Source: Linderina pennispora (taxonomy: Eukaryota; Kickxellomycota; Kickxellomycetes; Kickxellales; Kickxellaceae). From it: a DNA stretch of 64,000 nt. Numbering within the stretch: position 1 is the first letter of the stretch; the number at the start of each line of letters is the position of its first letter. Under the pieces are notes generated by a model that worked only from the letters and a program-made list of their open reading frames with translations, was not told the origin of the DNA and made no database searches. The position numbers were made by a program, and so were the translations under genes. Positions 55,701-64,000 of the stretch are shown piece after piece. The DNA lies in assembly GCF_002104995.1 (NCBI RefSeq), contig NW_024468249.1, forward strand, positions 2,294,001 through 2,358,000, given 5' to 3'.

Positions 55701-58700
55701 CCAGAGGCGCTAGGTAGACCAGCCTGTTGGAACTGTTATCATGCCCTCTGACATACCAGTATGCCGTTCGGCCGTCGAGCAGCTGCTTGCCGACAAAACA
55801 CGTACTGTGGAGATTGGCTTCAGCGTCTGCACGCCCACTCCCAATGTCGTTGTGCATGTCGAGGCCAAGGGTATGTTGATCTACCATCGGCTGCGCGATG
55901 AGCCTAGCCACATTCTCTGGGTACTGCGCTATATCGAGTCTTCGTCGCCGCGCGTGCCATCGCCGCCGTACAACAGCTGCGAACTGTCGACAGACTCGTC
56001 CGATTACTCGACAATGTCGCGATCCCACAGCCAGTCCGAGCCGCAAAGGCAGCCAGCAGACTAGCCAGCAGATGTCGCCGTCGGTCAGCCAGCTTGGTCC
56101 GCTGGGGCAAAGGCCAGAAGAGTTTGAAATCGAGGACTCGATGCTCCCGCGTCGAGACGATGGTGTGGATGCTCGAGGAGAAACCACCCCGCCATCGTCG
56201 CCATTGGAATCTATTACATGCCGGATCTGCGACCGCGCGATCCCAGCAGCCTACTTTGAAGAGCACACATGGCTGTGTGCGCGGTCGCATCGCGCCGCCA
56301 TGGATGTTGAGCAGCAAAACGACAAACTGTCGGATATGAAGACCAAGCTGCATGCATGGTACCCTGGCTGTAGTATCATTGAGCTGGAAGAGCTGGTACA
56401 TGGTGAGACCGATGCTGCTGATGTGCAGCAGCATGCTGAGTTGCAAGCTGCAGAGATCGGCAGCCCGATGTGGGAGACGCTGGTGGGCGAGGCCAGCGAG
56501 GCTATTTCGGGTCTCTCGCACATCTGCTATGTGGCCATGACCCTCGACACCTTTGATGCGACCCCCAAGTGTGATATCCCAGAAGAGGGTTCCAACACGT
56601 CATCCATTTCGTCTCAGGCCGGCGACTTTATTCGTTCAGAAAGCTGGCTGGAGACGGAGCGGTTCAAGCTCCCTGAGCTTACCTTTGTCGACCCGTGCTT
56701 TGATGAGTTAGCCCAGGCGGCCATTCTAGCCATGAGGGCGAAGCGCGACGCTATCGATAGCTTGCAATACGCGATCATTGAGGCATCCATTGCATGCAGC
56801 AGGTGGTTGATTCCGGTTCAGGATATAATCGATGAGGTTGCTCCGGTTGCAGCTGCAAAGCTTCCAATGCAGAGCTCACCGGCACCCGCGGGCGTCCTGG
56901 CGGCTTCAGCACCTGACAGCAGCAGCACTCCTCACCTGGGCGGCTATTGCGCAGCGGCTTTCGTCGGCAAAGCATTGCGGCAAGTGCATCTGCGAGTCCA
57001 AATGCTGCGTCTGTGGGAAACGACAGGCAAGAAACCAGCGGGCCAGAAAAATCGCCAAAATCTTCACCATTGGCGTTTGGACAGCGTTGTGCCCTCGTCT
57101 ATCAAGCCCGCTGCCGACAGCTCGTCGCAAACACACAACTCCCCAGGATCACTTCGCATCACGACATCTAGTTTACACCCGTCCAAGTCGCACATTCCGT
57201 CAACCGTAACCATGGGCATGGGCAGCAGCGCATCATACCTGGTAACGCCCACGATCCCGTCGATCAACGACTTTGTTCTCCTGAAGCCAATTAGCAAGGG
57301 AGCCTACGGGTCGGTGTTTCTAGCCAAGAAACGCACGACCGGCGAGTACTACGCGATCAAGATCTTGAAGAAGGCAGACATGATAGCCAAGAACCAGATC
57401 AGCAACGTCAAGGCCGAGCGCGCAATCATGATGGCACAGACCGGGTCCCCGTTTGTAGTCCGGTCTGCTGTTTACTTTCCAGTCGCGCACCAACCTGTAC
57501 TTGGTCATGGAGTACCTGAACGGTGGCGACTGTGCTTCGCTGCTGAAATCGATTGGCGCGCTGCCTGAGGACTGGGCCAAGCAGTACCTGGCTGAGGTTG
57601 TGCTGGGCATCGAGGACCTGCATGGGAGAAATGTCGTCCACCGCGATCTGAAGCCAGACAACCTGCTGATTGACTGTGACGGTCCACTTGAAGCTGACGG
57701 ACTTTGGGCTATCCAAGCTCGGATTCCTGGGCCGACGTGTCGACCAGCAGCAATCGCTTGCAAACAACCAGCACCTGGAGTAGCTCGCAAGGAGATGAAT
57801 GCCAGCGGGCATAGCGAACTTGCAGCAATGGAGCCGATCAGCACAGGTCGGGTGTGGCAGCCCTATGTGGCGAACCCAGTACGGACTCCGCAGCAGTTGC
57901 TCACTGAGACACCACTAGCTCTAGCGTCCAACCCCAGTCGCTGGATCATCAGACCCGCATGCAATGGCACCTATGGCGCCGTCGCCAATTAGCCTGCCGC
58001 CGAGCAGCGCCGACTACTTCTACCAGCGCACACAGACCGCCATGCCCCTTCCGTCAATTGCGACCCCGCCACCAATGAAACGCGAGTTGGGCTGAGGACT
58101 CCAGCAGCCCATCGGCGCCCATGACGTCCAAGGCGTGTGTCGATGCTGAGGGAGGCTGTTGGACCCCCTGGTTTGAGCTCTCCTGGAGCCAGCAGCCACG
58201 ACTGCCACCAGTAGCAGCAGCGGTTCAGCGAGCAGCTGCGCGGCTAGTGCCCAGCGATGCTGGCCACACACATACGAAACGCCATGCTTTGGGTACTCCC
58301 GACTATATTGCCCCAGAGAGTATCCTTGGACTGGAGTCTGGTGAGAGCGTCGACTGGTGGGCGTTGGGAGTCATCTGCTATCGAGTTTCTCTTCGGCTGT
58401 GCCGCCGTTCCATGATGAGACCCCAGAAAAGGTATTTGAGAACATCCTGTCGGCTGATATCGACTTTTACGACGAGATGCGCGAGGAGCTGAGACAGGAG
58501 AAGCGCGATGAGCGCCAACTTCGCGAGGAGCACAAGATGCAGGCTATTGCAGCTGGTATGCCTGTTGATGATGATGACGATGATGGCGACGACGACGACG
58601 ATGTTGGTATTCCTGATATTTCACCTGAAGCACGCGACTTCATCTCAAAACTTCTGACCCGCGATCCGAAGCGCCGGCTCGGCTACAATGGCGCTGCTGA

Positions 58701-60491
58701 GGTCAAGAGCCACCCGTTCTTCCAGTCAGTCAACTGGGATACGATCCTGGATGCACAGCCGGCGTTTGTGCCTCAGGTCGATGACATCGAAGATACTGAG
58801 TATTTTGATTCGCGTGGTGCCACGCTCGACGAGTCTCACAAAGAGGAGGAGCAGGAGAAGCCAAAATCCACACTTGGTGGTGCCGGTGCAGGCATCCGAT
58901 TTCGTCAACCAAGTCAGAGGATCTCCCACCACTGACCTCGATCGAGGGCGCACCGCTCCAACGCTACAAGACCACACCAGCCAGGCTATCCGAGGAGCCT
59001 GAAACGCCAGAGGATATCTCGTGCGAAGGAGCCACGGGCGATTCCAATTGCAAAAAGGACCAAAGATGAGGACGATGTGCCAGGCGTTGGAGGACGACCC
59101 AGAGTTCGGCGGATTCACGTTCAAGAATCTGCATGCCCTGGAGCAGGCCAACTTTAACGAGATCATCAAGCTGCGGCGCCGCTCGACGCTGATGGATATT
59201 GCCAACCACCCACTGATCCGCAGCGACACACAGTCGTCCACAGCACACAGCTCGACACTGGAGACCCCGCCCAGCATGCACCCTGTACGGCGCCATGGCT
59301 CGTTCCTGACCAGCAGTAGTGGCACACAAAGCATGCACAGCGTGCAATCGGTTTTAGTCGATTCACCACGCAGCCGCCAATCCCTCAGCCTGCTGTCGCC
59401 GCCACCACCAGCTACGCTCCACCATTTAAACACAGTTGCAAGGCATTCCAGCGAAGGCAGCGTCATCGGGTTTGTTTATTGACACTAGCCGAAGCCCAGA
59501 GAGCGGAATACGGGCTACCAGTCCACCCAGCGGTGTTCCCCTGGCGCGTGCGGCTACTGTAGGCAATATCGGCCACCGCTTGCCACAGCCGACTGATCAC
59601 CGCGTGCACCATGAGTTTCCGCCATGGCGCCGGGTCATATCAGGTTCGTCGAACGGCAGCAACCACTCCGGGAGTTCTGGCAGCCACAGTGGAGTAGGCA
59701 GCCCACAGTGCATTTAGTACCAGCACTGACATCACACCCACCACGCCCACCATGCCCTCACTTACCACTACATCGGCATTCACCATTCCAATGAATGTAC
59801 GTGCGTCTTCTACGTCGCTCAGCCGGCGAGGCAGTCTGCTGAATCCGCGCAATGAGCTGGCCACGTCAAGTCGTGGTGCCAGTGGCAAAGCAGCTGCCTC
59901 CGATCATCTGCAGACAAGCAACATGCCGCTATCAATGGCTGGCTCGTCGTCATCGACGCTGACAGTCCAGACCCCGCCTGTCTCAGGCCAGACCCTAAGT
60001 ATGAGCAGTGCGACTGCCGCCCCGCTGGCCATCAGTACAATCAAGCAAAGCGTGCCGATGCAGGCACCCCGTCAGCGTACAGACTCGTCAGCCAGTGCTA
60101 TGGATCAGCCACGCGTGCCGTTCATGAAGAGCCGCATCTGTCTTGTAGCTGATGACAACCCAGTGTGCTGCAAGATCATGGAAATTCTGCTTGCCCGCCA
60201 ACATATGCAGTGCGTGGTCGTGCGCAATGGTGCTGAGGCTATCCGCTGTGCCATGGGGCGCACTGTGTTCCGCGCCATCTTTATGGATGTTGGTATGCCA
60301 ATCGTTGATGGCGATGAGGCTACCCGTATGATCAAGTCCACATTTAATGCGAACCGCGATACGCCGATCATTGCCATGGCCGCGTATGACGACGAGGCCA
60401 CTGATATCCTGTATGACAAGGACCATCGTCAAGCCCATTCACTGGGCTGCAGATCAAGCACGCTCTGGCGCCGCACCACAACAAGAAGTGA
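49792..60491 (+). CDS. RIM15: RIM15-like Greatwall-family kinase with response-regulator tail (very large)
   Basis: Rim15/Cek1/Greatwall controls quiescence and PP2A via Igo/endosulfine. A short first exon (49792-50035) is spliced to about 50421. A long Ser-rich N-terminal half follows, with helical blocks '[19 protein letters not shown]', '[18 protein letters not shown]', '[19 protein letters not shown]' and the family block '[20 protein letters not shown]'. Then a PAS-like fold (about 55,600-55,940), a C2HC finger '[20 protein letters not shown]', and the kinase from 57,250: '[20 protein letters not shown]', '[12 protein letters not shown]', '[10 protein letters not shown]', a 180-residue insert in the activation segment, '[14 protein letters not shown]', '[14 protein letters not shown]', AGC tail 'DTEYFDSRG'. 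It ends in a receiver domain: '[17 protein letters not shown]', '[16 protein letters not shown]', 'TIVKPIH', then '[14 protein letters not shown]' and TGA 60489-60491. At least thirty one-base gains break the frame. Length about 3,400 residues, double yeast Rim15; a separate gene in the N-terminal half is not excluded. Confidence 0.8.
49908..49963 (+). repeat. 9-nt tandem repeat (Lys-Asp-Ser) in the RIM15 first exon
   Basis: Six near-perfect units of AAGGACAGC (first unit AAGGACGGC) lie head to tail, coding KDS/KDG repeats of a disordered linker. Triplet-based, so unit changes keep the frame. Confidence 0.8.
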
Positions 60492-62151
60492 GACTTCGTT
60501 TGATGTTTGTCCTGGCTGGTGCGCAACTGCATCTGCCGTCTATAACACATATCTGCCAAGTAATGTTAAAATCCTGCCAATATGGCCCAAAATGGATCAA
60601 AATGGTATTAGGGAGGAAGGGATAACCATAATGGAGGCCAAACCAACCCTTAAATGGCACCATAGGCGGGAAAGTCCTGGGTGTGGTGGCGGGGTGGTCA
60701 TTCTCTAGATAGTCGATCTCGTCTTGCGGCATTCCAGATATATCGAGCGGATTGGTTTCTTTCTGCCTGTTACGAACAGAGATTATATAGTGAGAAACAA
60801 GGGAGACGACAACCGTGAGACAGCCAGCAAACATATTCATACCGTGCCCAAACAGGTAGCGCGGTGCATCCTTGTTGCGGTAGATGTACGATGTGCAAAG
60901 GCCGCCCAAACCACCAAACATGATATCCACCGCACTTGAAATGGCAGCGCGCGTTGGGCCACCGACGTTGCTCATGATCCACCCAGGACCGATGCTGTGG
61001 CCGCCAAACCCGCCAAACGACAACATGCAGAGAGCAACGATCCGCGCTGGGTTGTTGGTGACGCTCAGTAGAATAGCTGATGCAACGATGAGCCAGAATG
61101 CGCAGAAAAGCGAACTACGAAAGTGGGAACCAAACCACTTTGGATAGAAACGGGCAAGATGGATTCCGACGAAACCGCAGATTCCTGGTGCTGCCTGAAT
61201 AGCCTGTGATGCACCGGCGCTGAAGCCCATCTCCTTGACAATAATCGAGGAAAATGTCAAGATGGTGTTGATTCCAAAGTTGGAGCAAAACATAATGAGC
61301 GCCTGGGAGTAAATGAGCGGATCGCGGGCATGGTCGAGCAGACGCTTGCGGCTGATCTCCTTCTTACCGCCCTCGGCCTGGTCCTGTGCCATACGCTGGC
61401 TGATTATCGCCTTCTCCTCTGGCTTTAGGATCCAGCTCTTGTCGGGATAGTCCGCCAAGAAGAGGTACATGATAAATCCGTATCCAGCCGTGACCAGTCC
61501 CTCGATGAAAAAAATCCACTCCCACCGCTTGAAGCGCGTGTTGGTTATTTTGCCAATGCCGGTTGCAATTGGTCCGCCGATGACTGCCCCAGTAGCGAAT
61601 GCCGAGTAGAAAAGACTAATGCGCGATGTAACCATCTGGCGAGGGTACCAGAGCGTGATCAGCATTAAGGCACCCGGCGTCGCACCGCTCTCAGCGGCAC
61701 CAAGGAACAGACGGCACAGAATCAGATCGGTCTTGTTCTTGGCGAAAGCCATGCACATGTTAATGATGCCCCACAGAACAGTGAGAAGAGAAAGCCAGTG
61801 CCGTGCTCCAACCCTGCGCAGGGCCAGGTTGCTTGGAAGCATGAGTAGAAGGTATGTCGGGTACATAATGCTGGCGACGACGTTGAAGTCGGATCCAGAC
61901 AGCCCAGTGTCCTTCTCAAGACCAACGACTTTGGAAAGCCCAAGGTTTCCGCGGTCCATCGAATTGAGCATGTTGCTAAGGAATAGCACAAATAGAAGCG
62001 TTGCGTCTACCTTTCTAAAGGCCCACCTGAGCCTGGGATCGTTCTCGTCAATGGCTGCTTTCTCCTTGACTTCGTCAGTATATTCGGGCGACGCAATGGG
62101 CAGTGGCTCTGTGATAGAGTCGCTTGGCGGGGTACTCAAGTCCAGCATCAT
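60454..62151 (-). CDS. MFS transporter, Dal5/allantoate-permease family
   Basis: About 12 hydrophobic spans in the anion:cation symporter family of the major facilitator superfamily (Dal5, Tna1, Vht1). Family motifs: 'LSNMLNSMDRGNLGLSKV' after TM1, 'GARHWLSLLTVLWGI', 'RLFLGAAESGATPGALMLI' (TM4), 'FFIEGLVTAGYGFIMYLFL', and 'LSFGGFGGHSIGPGWIMSNVGG' in the second half. Likely a proton symporter for a small organic anion or vitamin; substrate not predictable. I start at 62151 ('MMLDLSTPPSD'); the ORF extends to an in-frame ATG at 62223. The last 65 or so residues after 'IDYLENDHPA' do not look like the family and overlap RIM15. Two one-base gains there would give 'DFPAYGAI' and a stop at about 60,650, a more natural end. 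Confidence 0.85.
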   Translation of the reverse strand: MMLDLSTPPSDSITEPLPIASPEYTDEVKEKAAIDENDPRLRWAFRKVDATLLFVLFLSNMLNSMDRGNLGLSKVVGLEKDTGLSGSDFNVVASIMYPTYLLLMLPSNLALRRVGARHWLSLLTVLWGIINMCMAFAKNKTDLILCRLFLGAAESGATPGALMLITLWYPRQMVTSRISLFYSAFATGAVIGGPIATGIGKITNTRFKRWEWIFFIEGLVTAGYGFIMYLFLADYPDKSWILKPEEKAIISQRMAQDQAEGGKKEISRKRLLDHARDPLIYSQALIMFCSNFGINTILTFSSIIVKEMGFSAGASQAIQAAPGICGFVGIHLARFYPKWFGSHFRSSLFCAFWLIVASAILLSVTNNPARIVALCMLSFGGFGGHSIGPGWIMSNVGGPTRAAISSAVDIMFGGLGGLCTSYIYRNKDAPRYLFGHGMNMFAGCLTVVVSLVSHYIISVRNRQKETNPLDISGMPQDEIDYLENDHPATTPRTFPPMVPFKGWFGLHYGYPFLPNTILIHFGPYWQDFNITWQICVIDGRCSCAPARTNIKRSLTSCCGAAPERA

Positions 62152-62636
62152 TATAGCAGCAGGATAAATAGAAGACTTGGATAGACTAGTGTGGAATGTA
62201 AAGTGAGCGTTTTCAACTGACATTCAGTTGCGGAAAACTAAAGTACACATGAGACAGTGGCTGTGGACCGCCACCTCCGTCATTGTGTACGTATTTAAGG
62301 GAATGGATATTGTCTTTTCGTTCGCATCTGAGCGCTGGCTTGTGGATAGAGAAGTGCTGAGGTGGAGAAAGCAGGTATAGCTGACCGGCGAGGGAGATGT
62401 AGGTTTCATCATTATGCACTACTTTCGATAGCTTGTAGGGATTCGGCTATGAGGATGCAATTCAGGACCACAGGTATCCTGCTGAAATGCGGGCTAACGA
62501 TTGCCCAAAACAATGTGTAACTGCATCTTACAATCATTTGAGGGGGGGTTTTTGGTATGCCCAAGAGCTGCGGGTTTCACAGCCGATTACACCTCTCTGT
62601 TATTTACACCTATTCAACTACGAACCACAGGACGCA

Positions 62637-63605
62637 ATGGCAGACACTGAGGATAATCGGCAACGACAGCAGGACGAGATCCTAGCTCTAGTAGCAATTT
62701 TTGGCGATGAAGCAGTCAAAACAAGCGAAATCACAGGCGACAGCTCGTTTGAACTTTATGTGCCTCTCGACATTTTGGAGGCCCAGGCCGATATACGCTT
62801 CCATTTACCAGCAACATATCCGTCAGAGGACCCGCCGGTGTTTGAATGGCTTGCATCACACGATCTACGGAGCCAGTCCAAAGACAAAAAGCCTGGATAT
62901 GTGTATCCAGAGCGGCAGCTGTCGCTGACCGCTGGCATGCGTGAGGATGTCGCGGCAGAGCTACGGCGCATCTGGGACGAAGACCTGGGCAAGGACGTTG
63001 TGGTGTTTTCATGGGCATCCTGGCTGCCGGAATACCTGGAGGCGCACTGGCCACATCCGCTAGATCCGATCCCCCTGCCTTCCGACAACCAAGCAACCAA
63101 GAATTCGCCTCAGCCTGATCTTGGTGGCAGCACGGCAGGCGAAATGGCACAAATGAGCACAAAATCCCAGTACGCAGGGCCAGAGATCTACACGGGACTG
63201 CCGCTGGAGATGAAAAAGAGTGTATTTGTCGCGCACATCGCTAGCGTCACCAGCAGCGAGGATGTGGTAATGGTGCGCGACCGTCTGCTCGAAGACAAGC
63301 GAATTGCGCAGGCAACACACAACATTCTAGCATACAGAATCCGTCTGGAGAACGGCTCGATCTGCCAAGACAACGACGATGACGGCGAGACGGCTGCTGG
63401 GAAAAGACTTGGGCATCTGCTGCAGCTGCTTGAAGCTGAGGATGTCATGGTTGTCGTTACCCGGTGGTTTGGTGGCACGCACCTGGGGCCTGACCGGTTC
63501 AAACTTATAAACAATGCTGCGCGGCAAGCATTGGAGGACGGCGGGTTCCTAACCACAAAGGATGGGGCAAGCAAGGCACAGTCGAAGAAGGGAAAGAAGA
63601 ATTAG
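62637..63605 (+). CDS. YIH1: YIH1/IMPACT, inhibitor of Gcn2 activation
   Basis: Yih1 competes with Gcn2 for Gcn1 and so dampens the amino-acid starvation response. Residues 1-115 form an RWD domain ('DEILALVAIFGDEAV', 'LPATYPSEDPPVFEWLA', 'LRRIWDEDLGKDVVVFSWASWL'). The C-terminal UPF0029/IMPACT domain reads 'FVAHIASVTSSEDVVMV', 'ATHNILAYRIRLENG', 'DDDGETAAGKRLGHLLQLLE', 'VMVVVTRWFGGTHLGPDRF' and 'NNAARQALEDGG'. A Lys-rich tail follows. About 322 residues, a little longer than yeast Yih1 (about 258). Start 62637 puts Met directly before the RWD fold; the in-frame ATG at 62487 would add a non-conserved leader. No frame change. Divergent from the MFS gene. Confidence 0.93.
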   Translation: MADTEDNRQRQQDEILALVAIFGDEAVKTSEITGDSSFELYVPLDILEAQADIRFHLPATYPSEDPPVFEWLASHDLRSQSKDKKPGYVYPERQLSLTAGMREDVAAELRRIWDEDLGKDVVVFSWASWLPEYLEAHWPHPLDPIPLPSDNQATKNSPQPDLGGSTAGEMAQMSTKSQYAGPEIYTGLPLEMKKSVFVAHIASVTSSEDVVMVRDRLLEDKRIAQATHNILAYRIRLENGSICQDNDDDGETAAGKRLGHLLQLLEAEDVMVVVTRWFGGTHLGPDRFKLINNAARQALEDGGFLTTKDGASKAQSKKGKKN

Positions 63606-63612
63606 ACGCTTT

Positions 63613-64000
63613 TTATTCGGAGTTTGAATCGGATTCTGATTCGGAGATGTACTGGTCCCAGCGTGAGGACTCATGGGAGATCTTGGGTGCGGGCTGGGCT
63701 GGAGCAGGTCTCTGGGCAGGGACCGAGGTCTGAGCAGTCGAACGAGTACTCGCTACAGGCTGTTTGTTTTGCCGGAGGTTCGCCAGGGCCGCGGAAAGTG
63801 AAGTGTTTGCTGTGATAGGTGTCGCCGGTCGCTCATATGGCTTACTGCGCACCGTTAGTGATGTTCTGGCTCCGGAAACATCAACAGTTTTTTTTGCCGC
63901 AGTTGGCCTACAATTCTTCACTTCCTTGCTAGGGGCTGGTCCCAGAGTGATACGGCCGGATTTGTCCAGTTGTTGATCATCGGTCGCTACATCGTCAGGC
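63613..64000 (-). CDS. C-terminal part of an unknown protein, 5' truncated by the window edge
   Basis: A frame open at the right edge (codon phase from 63999) ends at 63613, only 7 bp after the YIH1 stop in convergent orientation. It encodes about 128 residues: 'GRITLGPAPSKEVK', a basic 'AAKKTVDVSG' and 'VRSKPYERPA', 'SLSAALANLRQNKQ', a Pro/Ala-rich stretch 'PAQRPAPAQPAPK', and a Ser/Glu-rich acidic end ('YISESESDSNSE'). Low-complexity, probably a disordered tail. No family recognised. In-frame continuity to the edge and no stop in 128 codons support coding. Function cannot be inferred. Confidence 0.55.
   Translation of the reverse strand, partial: PDDVATDDQQLDKSGRITLGPAPSKEVKNCRPTAAKKTVDVSGARTSLTVRSKPYERPATPITANTSLSAALANLRQNKQPVASTRSTAQTSVPAQRPAPAQPAPKISHESSRWDQYISESESDSNSE

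Noticed and set aside
1-64000. Pseudogene calls for the many frame-broken genes
   Set aside because: All breaks are one-base gains, conserved motifs persist in the shifted frames, and essential genes (SMC2, fibrillarin, TIM50) are affected alike. Decay would include deletions and stops.
1-64000. CRISPR arrays, prophage, insertion sequences, bacterial operons
   Set aside because: The window is eukaryotic with spliceosomal introns; no direct-repeat arrays or transposase genes were found.

Overview
The window is nuclear DNA of a fungus. It holds about 22 protein genes on both strands, packed 40 to 750 bp apart, mostly intronless or with a few GT-AG introns of 82 to 391 nt. It carries fungus-specific families: Rim15 with a response-regulator tail, Rck2/Srk1 kinase, an arrestin-type ubiquitin-ligase adaptor with PY motifs, a DUF1769 protein, an OrsD zinc-finger protein and a Dal5-type permease. 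NADPH oxidase, a forkhead factor and spliceosomal CWC21 and CWC25 argue against a reduced yeast. A filamentous or early-diverging lineage is likely; I cannot name the species.

Layout. 1-11,200: the 3' end of a PH-domain gene, CWC25, EMC6, RAD18, TIM50, an atypical short-chain reductase, an OrsD-type zinc-finger protein and DOM34/pelota. 11,200-21,600: CWC21, a MYST acetyltransferase, an arrestin-like adaptor, a C2H2 protein, fibrillarin and the DUF1769 protein. 22,300-31,650: long-chain acyl-CoA synthetase, TRM82, NADPH oxidase and Rck2/Srk1. 33,000-48,000: forkhead factor, a 4.3 kb gene-free stretch, RanBP1/YRB1, APS kinase, SMC2 and ELG1/ATAD5. 49,800-64,000: a very large RIM15/Greatwall gene, a Dal5-family transporter, YIH1/IMPACT and the 3' end of an unknown gene. 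Most genes are housekeeping (splicing, tRNA and rRNA modification, ribosome rescue, chromosome structure, import). Nutrient and stress functions recur on the right: Rck2/Srk1, Nox, APS kinase, Rim15, Dal5-like, YIH1. They are not arranged as a cluster or operon.

The most striking feature is not a gene. About half the genes are broken by frame changes, and every one I traced is a net gain of one base. Where the protein family fixes the junction, almost all can be read as a codon whose third position is written twice with two synonymous bases (GAT+GAC as GATC, AAT+AAC as AATC, GTG+GTC as GTGC, CCT+CCA as CCTA). That is what a consensus would look like if heterozygous synonymous SNPs were written as two adjacent bases. 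I therefore treat these genes as intact, the source as probably heterozygous (diploid, dikaryotic or mixed), and the frameshifts as assembly artefacts carrying allele information. The alternatives, random insertion errors or programmed +1 frameshifting, are considered in the findings.
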